From assembly GCA_965260935.1 (NCBI GenBank), contig OZ253374.1, forward strand, positions 930,001 to 994,000: a stretch of 64,000 nucleotides of DNA, in the 5' to 3' direction. Position 1 is the stretch's first letter; the number at the start of each line of letters is the position of its first letter. Position numbers and translations under genes: made by a program. Source of the stretch: JBBROS01 sp965260935. Lineage in GTDB: Bacteria > Pseudomonadota > Alphaproteobacteria > Acetobacterales > Acetobacteraceae. The notes beneath the pieces are model-generated. The model was not told the DNA's origin, did not search any database, and saw nothing but the letters and a program-made list of their open reading frames with translations. Below are positions 8,547 through 17,044 of this stretch, piece by piece.

Positions 8547-11225
8547 ATGTTGAGCAAGAGCTTCGATCACGCGGCCGCGGAGCCCGCCTTGTATGCCGGG
8601 TGGGAGCAGCAAGGCGCGTTCCACGCCGACGCCGGGAGCGAGGCGGCGCCCTTCACGGTCATGATCCCGCCGCCGAACGTGACCGGCAGCCTGCACATGG
8701 GCCATGCGCTGACCATGACGCTGCAGGACGTGCTGGTCAGGTGGCGGCGGATGCAGGGACGGGACGCGCTGTGGCAGCCCGGCACCGACCACGCAGGGAT
8801 CGCCACCCAGATGGTAGTGGAACGGCTGCTGCCGACCGAAGGCAACGAGACCCGGCAGGAGATGGGCCGGGAGCGGTTCCTCCAACGGGTGTGGCGGTGG
8901 AAGGCGGAATCCGGCGGGGCGATCACCGGGCAGTTGCGGCGGCTGGGCGCGTCGCTCGACTGGCCGCGCGAGCGGTTCACCATGGACGAGGGACTCTCGG
9001 ACGCGGTGCGGGAGGTGTTCGTCACCCTGTTCCGGGAGGGCCTGATCTACCGGGACAAGCGGCTGGTGAACTGGGATCCGAAATTCCAGTCGGCGATCTC
9101 GGACCTCGAGGTGGAGAGCGTGGAGGTGGCCGGGCATCTCTGGTATGTCCGGTATCCGATCGAGGGGTCGGACGAGGCGATCACGGTGGCGACGACGCGC
9201 CCGGAAACGCTGCTCGGCGATACGGCGGTGGCGGTGCACCCGGACGACGGGCGGTTCCGGGGCTTGGTCGGCAAAATGGTGCTGCAGCCGCTGACGGGCC
9301 GGCGCTTCCCGGTGATCGCCGACGCCTACAGCGACCCGGAGAAGGGAACCGGGGCGGTCAAGATCACGCCGGCGCACGACTTCAACGATTTCGAGGTCGG
9401 GCGGCGGCACGGGCTGGCGATGCCGTCGGTGCTGGACCGGGAAGGGCGGGTCACGCTCGGGGAGATCGAGGGGGAGCTTGCCGGCTCGGCCGGGTTCGTG
9501 CGGTCTCTGGCCGGACGGGACCGGTTCGAGGCGCGCAAGCTGCTGACGGCGGAGCTGGACCGCGCCGGGTTCCTGGAGAAGGCCGAGCCGCACCGCCACG
9601 CCGTGCCGCACGGGGACCGGTCCGGCGTGCCGATCGAGCCGTTGCTGACGGTGCAGTGGTATTGCAACGCGGAGGCGCTGGCCCGCCCGGCGGTGGAGGC
9701 GGTGGAGCGGGGCGAGACCGTGTTCGTGCCCCGGCAATGGGAGAACACGTTCTTCGCCTGGATGCGGGACATCCAGCCCTGGTGCATCAGCCGCCAGCTT
9801 TGGTGGGGGCACCGCATCCCCGCCTGGTACGGGCCGGACGGCACGGTGTTCGTGGGGCGGGACGCGATGGACGCCGCCGGGCAGGCCCGGGCGCATTACG
9901 GCGAGGACCGGACGCTGACGCAGGACCCGGACGTGCTGGACACCTGGTTCAGCTCGGCGTTGTGGCCGTTCTCGACGCTCGGGTGGCCGGAGCAAACGCG
10001 CGAGGTCGGGCGGTATTACCCGGGCGACGTGCTGGTGACGGGGTTCGACATCATCTTCTTCTGGGTGGCGCGGATGATGATGATGGGGCTGCGGTTCCGG
10101 GGAAAGGCGCCGTTCCGGACGGTCTACATCCACGGCCTCGTGCGCGACGAGCGGGGGCAGAAGATGTCCAAGTCCAAGGGGAACGTGATCGACCCGCTGG
10201 ACCTGATCGAGGCGTACGGGACGGACGCGTTGCGGTTCAGCGTCTGCTCGCTGGCCGGGCCGGGGCGGGACATCAAGCTGGGGCGCGCGCGGGTGGAGGC
10301 GGACCGGAGCTTCGTGACCAAGCTGTGGAACGCGGCCAAGTTCTGCGAGATGAACGGCGTGGGGCCTCGGGCGGAGTTTAAGCCCCAAGCGGCGAGAACC
10401 CCGTTGTGCCGGTGGGTCCTGGATGCGGGCAACCGGGCCGTGGCGGAAGCGACGGCGGCGCTGGAAGCATACCGGTTCGACGAGTATGCCGGGGCGGCGT
10501 ACCGTTTCACGTGGAACATTTTCTGCGACTGGTTCCTGGAGTTCGCCAAGCCGGTGCTGAACGGGCCGGACGGGGCGGAGAAGGAGGAGGTGCGGGCGGC
10601 GGGCGGGCATGTGCTGGGCGTGGTGCTGCGGCTGCTGCACCCGGCGATGCCGTTCGTCACCGAGCACCTGTGGGACGAGATGGGCTACGGCGCGCCGTTC
10701 AGCCTGATCCGCGAGGCTTGGCCGGACGCCGCCGCGGTCGAGGGGGCGGAGGCGGCGCGGGCGGAGCTGGATTGGGTGGTGCGGCTGATCGGCTCGGTGC
10801 GGACGGTGCGGTCGGAAATGAATGTCCCGCCCTCGGCGCTGACGCCGGTCCTGCTGCAAGGGGCGGACGCGGCGACGATGGAGCGGGCGCGGGCCTGGCA
10901 CGAGGCGATCGGGCGGATGGGCCGGGCGAGCGAGGTGGCGGCGCTGGAGGGGGCGATGCCGCACGGGAGCGCGCAGATGGTGCTGGACGAGGTGACGGTG
11001 GCGCTGCCCCTGGCGGGGATCATCGACCTCGACGCCGAGCGGGCGCGGCTGGGCAAGGAACGGGGGAAGTCGCTGGCCGAGGCGGAGAAGGTTCGGCGGA
11101 AGCTGGACAACGCGGAGTTCGTGCGGAAAGCTCCCCCGGAGGTGGTGGAGGAGAACCGGGAGCGGTTGGCGTCGCACCTGGCGGAAGCGGCGCGGCTGGC
11201 GGCCGCCATTCAAAGGATCAGTTGA
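8547..11225 (+). CDS. valS: Valyl-tRNA synthetase
   Basis: This 892-residue class I synthetase charges tRNA-Val. The HIGH-type motif is HMGH (residues 50-53) and the second signature is KMSKS (539-543). The WHG-like editing-domain region falls between them, with TTRPETLLGDTAVAVHPDD near residues 215-235. A C-terminal coiled-coil arm rich in Arg, Glu and Ala (about 820-890) is typical of ValS. Length suits the compact alphaproteobacterial form. ATG 8547 gives the expected N-terminus MLSKSFDHAAAEPALYAGW. Confidence 0.95.
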   Translation: MLSKSFDHAAAEPALYAGWEQQGAFHADAGSEAAPFTVMIPPPNVTGSLHMGHALTMTLQDVLVRWRRMQGRDALWQPGTDHAGIATQMVVERLLPTEGNETRQEMGRERFLQRVWRWKAESGGAITGQLRRLGASLDWPRERFTMDEGLSDAVREVFVTLFREGLIYRDKRLVNWDPKFQSAISDLEVESVEVAGHLWYVRYPIEGSDEAITVATTRPETLLGDTAVAVHPDDGRFRGLVGKMVLQPLTGRRFPVIADAYSDPEKGTGAVKITPAHDFNDFEVGRRHGLAMPSVLDREGRVTLGEIEGELAGSAGFVRSLAGRDRFEARKLLTAELDRAGFLEKAEPHRHAVPHGDRSGVPIEPLLTVQWYCNAEALARPAVEAVERGETVFVPRQWENTFFAWMRDIQPWCISRQLWWGHRIPAWYGPDGTVFVGRDAMDAAGQARAHYGEDRTLTQDPDVLDTWFSSALWPFSTLGWPEQTREVGRYYPGDVLVTGFDIIFFWVARMMMMGLRFRGKAPFRTVYIHGLVRDERGQKMSKSKGNVIDPLDLIEAYGTDALRFSVCSLAGPGRDIKLGRARVEADRSFVTKLWNAAKFCEMNGVGPRAEFKPQAARTPLCRWVLDAGNRAVAEATAALEAYRFDEYAGAAYRFTWNIFCDWFLEFAKPVLNGPDGAEKEEVRAAGGHVLGVVLRLLHPAMPFVTEHLWDEMGYGAPFSLIREAWPDAAAVEGAEAARAELDWVVRLIGSVRTVRSEMNVPPSALTPVLLQGADAATMERARAWHEAIGRMGRASEVAALEGAMPHGSAQMVLDEVTVALPLAGIIDLDAERARLGKERGKSLAEAEKVRRKLDNAEFVRKAPPEVVEENRERLASHLAEAARLAAAIQRIS

Positions 11226-11268
11226 GGCGAGGGCGTCGCCCTCGGACCCCATTCGATAGGAGTAGTTC

Positions 11269-12993
11269 ATGTTGAAGAAGCGGTGGGACAAGGCTCGGTT
11301 GCCTTCGCGGCACGTGACGGAAGGGCCGGGACGCGCGCCGCACCGGTCATACTATTATGCGATGGGGCTGACCGAGGACGAGATCAACCAGCCGTTCGTG
11401 GGCGTGGCGACGTGCTGGAACGAGGCGGCGCCTTGCAACATCGCGCTCAACCGGCAGGCGCAATCGGTGAAGGTGGGGGTGAAGGAGGCGGGGGGAACGC
11501 CGCGGGAGTTCACCACCATCACCGTGACGGACGGGATCGCGATGGGGCACCAGGGGATGAAGAGCTCGCTGGTGTCGCGGGAAGCCATCGCGGACAGCGT
11601 CGAGCTGACGGTGCGGGGGCATTGCTACGACGCGCTGGTGGGGCTGGCGGGGTGCGACAAGAGCCTGCCTGGGATGATGATGGCGATGCTGCGGCTGAAC
11701 GTGCCGAGCGTGTTCATGTACGGGGGCAGCATCCTGCCGGGCCGGTTCAAGGACCGGGACGTGACCGTGGTGGACGTGTTCGAGGCGGTGGGCCAGCACG
11801 CGGCGGGGTCGATGAGCGACGAGGAACTGCACGAGCTGGAGTGCGTCGCCTGCCCGAGCGCCGGGGCGTGCGGCGGGCAGTTCACGGCCAACACGATGGC
11901 GACGGTGAGCGAGGCGATCGGGCTGGCTTTGCCGGGGTCGGCTGGGTCGCCGGCGCCGTACGAGGACCGGGACCGCTGGGCAGTGGAGAGCGGGCGGGCG
12001 GTGATGGCGCTGGTCGAGAGCGGGTTAAGGCCGCGGGACATCGTGACCCGGCGGGCGCTGGAGAACGCGGCCGTCGTGGTAGGGGCGACGGGAGGGAGCA
12101 CCAATGCCGGGCTGCACCTGCCGGCCATGGCGCACGAGGCGGGGATTTCGTTCACCATGGACGACGTGGTGGAGATCATGCGGCGGACGCCCTACATCGC
12201 CGACCTCAAGCCGGGGGGGAAGTACGTGGCCTTGGACGTGCACCGGATCGGGGGGATTCCGGTGATCCTGAAGGCGTTGCTGGATGGGGGGCTGCTGCAT
12301 GGGGATTGCATCACCGTGACCGGCAAGACCCTGGCGGAGAACCTGGCGCATGTCCGGTTCCCGGAGGACCAGGACGTGGTTTACCCGGTTTCCCGGCCGT
12401 TGAGCCGGACGGGGGGCGTGGTCGGGCTGCGGGGCAACCTCGCGCCGGACGGGGCGATCGTGAAGGTGGCTGGGATGAAGCGGCAGCGGTTCGAAGGGAC
12501 GGCGCTTTGCTTCGACAGCGAGGAGGAGGCGTTCGCGGCGGTGGACGCCCGGGCCTACAAGGCGGGGGACGTGATCGTGATCCGCTACGAGGGGCCGAAG
12601 GGGGGACCTGGGATGCGGGAGATGCTGTCCACCACCTCGGCGATCTACGGGCAGGGGATGGGGGAGGAGGTGGCCTTGATCACCGACGGGCGGTTCTCGG
12701 GCGCGACGCGGGGGTTCTGCGTGGGGCACGTGGGGCCGGAGGCGGCGGTGGGGGGGCCGATCGCGCTGTTGCGGAACGGGGACCGGATCGTGCTGGACGC
12801 GGAGGCCGGGGTGATCGAGGTTTTGCTGTCGGACGCGGAGATGGCGGAGCGGCGGGCAGCCTGGACGCCTCGGGGGACGGATTACAACAGCGGGGCGATC
12901 TGGAAGTTCGCGCAGACGGTGGGGCCGGCGCACCTGGGGGCGGTGACGAACCCTGGGGGGGCGGCGGAGACGCATTGCTATGCGGATATTTAG
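11269..12993 (+). CDS. ilvD: Dihydroxy-acid dehydratase
   Basis: This 574-residue enzyme dehydrates 2,3-dihydroxy-isovalerate and -methylvalerate to the 2-keto acids in valine and isoleucine synthesis. Cysteines at 56, 129 (GCDKSLPGM) and 201 (ACGGQFTANTM) match the three iron-sulfur ligands of the IlvD/Edd family. The short length and cysteine spacing resemble the rhizobial [2Fe-2S] type. The gene is 21 kb from ilvBNC. ATG 11269 is preceded by ATAGGAG. Confidence 0.93.
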   Translation: MLKKRWDKARLPSRHVTEGPGRAPHRSYYYAMGLTEDEINQPFVGVATCWNEAAPCNIALNRQAQSVKVGVKEAGGTPREFTTITVTDGIAMGHQGMKSSLVSREAIADSVELTVRGHCYDALVGLAGCDKSLPGMMMAMLRLNVPSVFMYGGSILPGRFKDRDVTVVDVFEAVGQHAAGSMSDEELHELECVACPSAGACGGQFTANTMATVSEAIGLALPGSAGSPAPYEDRDRWAVESGRAVMALVESGLRPRDIVTRRALENAAVVVGATGGSTNAGLHLPAMAHEAGISFTMDDVVEIMRRTPYIADLKPGGKYVALDVHRIGGIPVILKALLDGGLLHGDCITVTGKTLAENLAHVRFPEDQDVVYPVSRPLSRTGGVVGLRGNLAPDGAIVKVAGMKRQRFEGTALCFDSEEEAFAAVDARAYKAGDVIVIRYEGPKGGPGMREMLSTTSAIYGQGMGEEVALITDGRFSGATRGFCVGHVGPEAAVGGPIALLRNGDRIVLDAEAGVIEVLLSDAEMAERRAAWTPRGTDYNSGAIWKFAQTVGPAHLGAVTNPGGAAETHCYADI

Positions 12994-13061
12994 GTTGGGA
13001 TTGGCTTGGAGTCTTGAAACCGGATGGTGATGCTTGGGGCGGCCGATTTAGGTTGCCGGGC

Positions 13062-13484
13062 TTACCGGTCCAGTGTCCGCATAAGACGGAACGTGCCATT
13101 CCCGTCGCGTGCAATTCGGAGATAGGCAGGTTGTCCTGAAACGAGCGTGATTGCCTCCTCAACGGTACCCCCTCCGCAGAAGGTTCCGGGATCTGCTCCT
13201 ATTATCGCGTTGCCTGCTGGGATGTTAAGTTTTACTGCCTCTCCGGTGCCCAGATAGGCGGCAAGATCGCCCTCAACGAACACTTGAGCTTTGCAGCCGG
13301 ATCCCGCAAAGCCGCGGTCCCGGCGGACGATAACGGGTGCTGTGTTGGGGGAAGCATCGCGATAGAGAAGCTGATCGGGAATGAATTTTGCCTCGGACAA
13401 CGGGACGGGCGTGGTCGAGCACGCGGAGACGGCGGCTACGACGATCAGAAGGGCAAGAGAGCGCAGTGGGGAAGTTTCCGGCAT
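13062..13484 (-). CDS. Putative lipoprotein, unknown function
   Basis: This 140-residue protein starts with a lipoprotein signal peptide: a hydrophobic stretch at residues 9-21 and a lipobox ending V-S-A-C with the acylated cysteine at 22. The mature part has two further cysteines, in GSGCKAQVF and GTFCGGGTV, and looks beta-rich. No family was recognised with confidence. It lies between ilvD and cueR on the minus strand, and an AT-rich tract lies upstream. Confidence 0.65.
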   Translation of the reverse strand: MPETSPLRSLALLIVVAAVSACSTTPVPLSEAKFIPDQLLYRDASPNTAPVIVRRDRGFAGSGCKAQVFVEGDLAAYLGTGEAVKLNIPAGNAIIGADPGTFCGGGTVEEAITLVSGQPAYLRIARDGNGTFRLMRTLDR

Positions 13485-13520
13485 GGCGGGAACATATTTG
13501 CGCCCGTGAAGGATGCGCCA

Positions 13521-13642
13521 TGACGGAAGTGTCTGAAGTTGTTGGCATCTCTTACTAATTTATGGGGCTAAAAAGCGCTTTCTCGGAGTTTGTTTCCTAA
13601 TGGAAAGACGCGAAGCTTTTATATAAAAACCCACTTCCGTCA
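13521..13642. repeat. AT-rich intergenic tract bounded by an 11-base inverted repeat
   Basis: TGACGGAAGTG (13521-13531) and CACTTCCGTCA (13632-13642) are exact inverted copies enclosing exactly 100 bases. The enclosed DNA is strikingly AT-rich for this genome and holds two more palindromes, AAAGCGCTTT (13572-13581) and TTTTATATAAAA (13617-13628). It sits upstream of the lipoprotein gene and downstream of cueR. It may be a promoter/terminator region, a small hairpin RNA or a miniature element; no coding frame of useful length is inside. Confidence 0.5.
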
Positions 13643-13691
13643 GCACGTTGACACGGCCTAAACGAATTCTAGTTCGTCACCGGGAACATGG

Positions 13692-14120
13692 TCAGTCTGC
13701 TGCGCTGGAACCCGCAGTCTTGCGCGCAGGGACCACGCCGGCCAAGTCGTCGATGATCGGGCAGTCCGGCCGCTCGTCGCCGCTGCAATGACTGGCAAGG
13801 TGATCGAGCGTCCGGGCCATCGCCTCGATCTCGGCTTGCTTGCGACGGAGGTCGGCGACCGTTGCCAGCGCGATCCGCTTCACGTCCTGGCTGGACCGAG
13901 ACCGGTCCTGCCATAAAGCGAGCAGTTGCCGGATCGCGTCGAGGGAGAAGCCCAGGCCGCGCGCCCGATGCACGAAGGCGAGGGTTTGCACGGCCTCCTT
14001 GTCGTAGGTGCGGTAGCCCGAACCGCTGCGGCCGGCCTCCGGAATTAAGCCGATGCGCTCGTAATAGCGGATCATCTTGGCCGAGACGCCGGACGATTTG
14101 GAGGCCTCGCCGATGTTCAT
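13692..14120 (-). CDS. cueR: CueR/HmrR-type MerR-family copper-responsive activator
   Basis: This 142-residue MerR-family regulator has an N-terminal winged helix (MNIGEASKSSGVSAKMIRYY), a dimerisation helix and a Cu(I)-binding loop with C112 and C120 separated by seven residues (CSGDERPDCPII). That loop is diagnostic of CueR-type sensors. The ATG overlaps the copA stop by four bases, so it is the second gene of a copA-cueR operon. It probably activates the two 19-base-spacer promoters upstream of copA and copZ. The C-terminal tail extends about 20 residues past the metal loop. Confidence 0.88.
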   Translation of the reverse strand: MNIGEASKSSGVSAKMIRYYERIGLIPEAGRSGSGYRTYDKEAVQTLAFVHRARGLGFSLDAIRQLLALWQDRSRSSQDVKRIALATVADLRRKQAEIEAMARTLDHLASHCSGDERPDCPIIDDLAGVVPARKTAGSSAAD

Positions 14121-16651
14121 CGCCCGGCCTCCCGCGGACGCCAGCGGCGCAGCAGCAGGGCGTTCGAGACGACGCTGACGCTGCTCAGCGCCATGGCCGC
14201 GCCGGCCAGCACGGGGCTGAGCAGGCCGGAGGCGGCCAGCGGGATGCCGACCAGGTTGTAGGCGAAGGCCCAGAACAGGCCTTGCCTGATCTTGGCGTAG
14301 GTGCGGCGCGACACGTCGAGCGCGCCCGCGACCAGCGCCGGGTCGCCGCGCATGAGCGTGATGCCGGCGGCGCTCATGGCAACGTCGGCGCCGGTGGCCA
14401 TGGCGATGCCGATATCGGCGGCGGCGAGGGCCGGGGCGTCGTTGACGCCGTCGCCGACCATGGCGACGACGCCGCCCTTTCCGCGCAGGCGCGCGACGGC
14501 CTCGGCCTTGCCGTCGGGCAGGACCTCGGCCACCACGTCGTCGATGCCGAGGGAGCGGGCCACCGCGTCGGCCGCGCCCTGATTGTCGCCGGTCAGCATC
14601 ACTGTCCGCACGCCTTGCTCGCGCAGCTGGCCGACGGCATGGCGGGCGGACGGCTTCACGTCGTCGCCAAACGCGACCAGGCCGAGGGTCCGTTGCCCGG
14701 GCGACAGCTCGCCCAGCCAGGAGACGGTGCGTCCGGAGGCCGCCAGCGTTTCCGCCTGCCGGGCCAGGCCGTCCATCGGCAGGCCGTTCTCCCCCAACAG
14801 GCGGCGATTGCCCATGACCAGGTCTCGCCCGTCGGCCGTTGCCGAGACGCCGCGCCCGGGCAGGGCGCGGAACGCCGTGGCCGGGGCAGGGCTCGCGCCA
14901 TCCGACGCGGCCCGGCGGCGCACCGCGGCGGCCAGCGGATGCTCGCTGCCGGCCTGCATCGATGCCGCGAGTTGCAGGAGTTCCGCCGCCTCGACGCCGT
15001 TTGCCGGCACGATGTCCGTCAGTTCGGGACGCCCCTCGGTTAGGGTGCCGGTTTTATCGAAGGCGACCGTTGTCACGGCATGGGCTCGTTCGAGGGCTTC
15101 GGCGTCCTTGATCAGGATGCCGTGCCGGGCGGCGGCGCCGGTGCCGACCATGATGGCGGTGGGCGTGGCCAGGCCGAGCGCGCAGGGGCAGGCGATGACC
15201 ATGACGGCGACGGCGTTCAGCAGCGCCTGTGCCGGGTCGGCGGATATGGCCCACCAGGCGATGAAGGTCAGCAGGGCGATGCCGAGGACGGTTGGGACGA
15301 AGACGGCGCTGATCTTGTCGACCAGGCGCTGGACCGGGGCCTTGGAGGCCTGCGCGCCTTCCACCAGCCGGACGATGCGGGCGAGGGTGGTTTCCGCGCC
15401 GATGGCGGTGGTTTCGATGACCAGGTGGCCGTCGGAATTGATCGACCCTGCGGTTACCTTGCTATCGGGAGCCTTATCGACCGGGAGGCTCTCGCCGGTC
15501 AGCATACTCTCGTCGATGCTGCCGGCGCCTTCGGTGACGCGGCCGTCGACCGGGACCCGCTCGCCGGGGCGGATGACCACGAGGTCGCCGACCGCGACCT
15601 GGGCCAGCGGCACCTCCCGCTCCGTGCCGTCCTGCCTGATGCGGGCGGTTTCGGGGCGGAGCTGCATCAGGGCGTTGATGGCGGCGGCGGTCTGGCCCTT
15701 GGCGCGGGATTCGAGCCATTTGCCGAGCAGGATGAAGGTGACGATCAGGGCCGAGCTTTCGAAGTAGAGCGCCGGGGCGTGGCCAGGCGGGGCGACCAGC
15801 AGCTCGTAGACGCTGAGGCCCCAGGCGGCGGAGGTGCCGAGGGCGACCAGCAGGTCCATGTTGCCCGCGCCCGCGCGCACGGCGCGCCAGCCGGCGGCGT
15901 AGAAGCGCCAGCCGAGCCAGAACTGCACCGGGGTCGCGAGCGCGAATTGCACCCAGCCGGGGAGCGTCCAGGGCACCCCTGCCAGATGCCCGGCCATGCC
16001 CGCCAGGAGCGGCGCGGACAGTGCCGCGGCGGCAGCGAGGTGGATGAGTTCGCGGCGGTGGATTGACGTGCTGCTGCCCGTTTCCGCCGGGCCTGGCTCC
16101 GATAGGGGGCGGGCCTCGTAGCCGGCTTTGCCCACGGCGGCGGCGAGCGTTTCCGCGGTGGTTTCCGGGGTTGCCGTGATGCGGGCGCGCTCGGTGGCCA
16201 GGTTCACCTCGGCGGTGGCCACGCCCGGGACCTTCTTGAGCGCGCGCTCGACGCGGGCGACGCAGGAGGCGCAGGTCATGCCGGCCACGGCCAGGTCGGT
16301 CGTCCGCGTTTCGGCTGCGTAGCCGGCGGTTCGGACGGCTTCGATCAGGGCGGCTGCGGCGCCGGGCTTGCCGTCGTATTCGACGTGGGCACGCTCGGTG
16401 GCCAGGTTGACGGATACGGCCGAGACGCCCGGCACCTTTTTGATGGCGCGCTCGACGCGGGCGACGCAGGAGGCGCAGGTCATGCCCTCGATGCCGAGGT
16501 CCAATTCGGGGGCGTTGGGTGGGCGAAGGGTTCCGCTGTTGGATGCCTCCGCGACGATGGTGTCGATCTCCGTTCCCCTTGCTGTTGCGGGTGATTGGGG
16601 AGAGATAGGGGTTGCCAACGTGGGAAGGTCAAGGGTTGGCCACCGGATCAC
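14117..16651 (-). CDS. copA: Cu(I)-translocating P1B-type ATPase
   Basis: A copper exporter of the inner membrane, up to 844 residues. Two heavy-metal-associated domains carry CASC at C59/C62 and C127/C130. Then come the transmembrane helices, the actuator motif TGES, the CPC transport motif (488-490), the phosphorylation motif DKTGT (532-536), an SEHP nucleotide-binding motif and GDGVNDAPAL. The start is uncertain. ATG 16651 lies upstream of the predicted CueR-driven -10, while the only conventional in-frame alternative below the promoter is TTG 16504, just before the first GMTCASC. The stop overlaps cueR. Confidence 0.92.
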   Translation of the reverse strand: MIRWPTLDLPTLATPISPQSPATARGTEIDTIVAEASNSGTLRPPNAPELDLGIEGMTCASCVARVERAIKKVPGVSAVSVNLATERAHVEYDGKPGAAAALIEAVRTAGYAAETRTTDLAVAGMTCASCVARVERALKKVPGVATAEVNLATERARITATPETTAETLAAAVGKAGYEARPLSEPGPAETGSSTSIHRRELIHLAAAAALSAPLLAGMAGHLAGVPWTLPGWVQFALATPVQFWLGWRFYAAGWRAVRAGAGNMDLLVALGTSAAWGLSVYELLVAPPGHAPALYFESSALIVTFILLGKWLESRAKGQTAAAINALMQLRPETARIRQDGTEREVPLAQVAVGDLVVIRPGERVPVDGRVTEGAGSIDESMLTGESLPVDKAPDSKVTAGSINSDGHLVIETTAIGAETTLARIVRLVEGAQASKAPVQRLVDKISAVFVPTVLGIALLTFIAWWAISADPAQALLNAVAVMVIACPCALGLATPTAIMVGTGAAARHGILIKDAEALERAHAVTTVAFDKTGTLTEGRPELTDIVPANGVEAAELLQLAASMQAGSEHPLAAAVRRRAASDGASPAPATAFRALPGRGVSATADGRDLVMGNRRLLGENGLPMDGLARQAETLAASGRTVSWLGELSPGQRTLGLVAFGDDVKPSARHAVGQLREQGVRTVMLTGDNQGAADAVARSLGIDDVVAEVLPDGKAEAVARLRGKGGVVAMVGDGVNDAPALAAADIGIAMATGADVAMSAAGITLMRGDPALVAGALDVSRRTYAKIRQGLFWAFAYNLVGIPLAASGLLSPVLAGAAMALSSVSVVSNALLLRRWRPREAGR
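16602..16632 (-). promoter_or_regulatory. CueR-type promoter of copA-cueR
   Basis: On the minus strand TTGACC (16632-16627) and TATCTC (16607-16602) are separated by 19 bases, the over-long spacer typical of MerR-family-activated promoters. An imperfect dyad, TTCCCA-CGT-TGGCAA, fills the spacer and resembles rhizobial HmrR operators. CueR would untwist this promoter when Cu(I) is bound. Confidence 0.72.
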
Positions 16652-16686
16652 GTTCGGCGGAGGACGGCGCGGCGGGTCCGGCGCGC

Positions 16687-16717
16687 GCTTGACCTTCCAA
16701 GCTGGGAAGCAGCCAGT
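16687..16717 (+). promoter_or_regulatory. Second CueR-type operator, facing copZ
   Basis: TTGACC (16687-16692) leads into the dyad CTTCC-AAGCTG-GGAAG on the plus strand, matching CueR operator halves. A 19-base spacer would place the -10 at 16712-16717 (CAGTTG), which is a poor match, so the operator is better supported than the exact promoter. It points toward copZ 94 bases downstream and mirrors the copA box. Confidence 0.6.
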
Positions 16718-16754
16718 TGCGTGGGGTCTGGCCTTAATTTGAGACGGCGATTCA

Positions 16755-16780
16755 CGTTCTGCCTGATTCCAGTCAGAACG
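16755..16780. repeat. Inverted repeat in the copZ leader
   Basis: CGTTCTG (16755-16761) and CAGAACG (16774-16780) are exact inverted copies with a 12-base gap, 30 bases before the copZ start. It could be a regulator site or a leader hairpin; no T-tract follows. Confidence 0.35.
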
Positions 16781-16810
16781 ATCGCGGTCTAATCATTTCA
16801 GGAGCAAGCG

Positions 16811-17008
16811 ATGCTGAGCATAACGGTATCGGGGATGACCTGCGCCCATTGCGTCTCGGCCGTGACCAAGGCGGTGAAGGCGGTGCCAGGGGCCGGCGAG
16901 GTCAAGGTGGATCTCGATCGGGGGCAGGTGAGCGTGACGGGCGAGCCTGATCCGCGCGCCGTGCGCGAGGCGATCACCGAGGAGGGATACGAGGTTCAGG
17001 CCCCGTAA
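16811..17008 (+). CDS. copZ: CopZ-like copper chaperone
   Basis: This 65-residue single heavy-metal-associated domain starts MLSITVSGMTCAHC, with C11 and C14 as the Cu(I) ligands. It keeps the usual ferredoxin-like beta-alpha-beta-beta-alpha-beta pattern and ends with the typical GYEV strand. It would carry Cu(I) in the cytosol to CopA and CueR. AGGAG (16800-16804) precedes the ATG. It is divergent from copA and followed 36 bases later by a DUF4396 gene, probably in the same transcript. Confidence 0.9.
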   Translation: MLSITVSGMTCAHCVSAVTKAVKAVPGAGEVKVDLDRGQVSVTGEPDPRAVREAITEEGYEVQAP

Positions 17009-17044
17009 GGAGCCGCCGCCTTTCCCGCGCATGAGCGAGACGCC

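Noticed and set aside
7785..11291. A 1168-codon open frame antisense to tolC, popZ and valS
   Set aside because: It has the Arg/Pro/His-rich composition of a GC-driven shadow frame, and valS on the other strand is unmistakable with both class I signatures.
16755..16780. Intrinsic terminator in the copZ leader
   Set aside because: The inverted repeat has a 12-base loop and no T-run, and lies upstream of a start codon, so it is listed only as a repeat.
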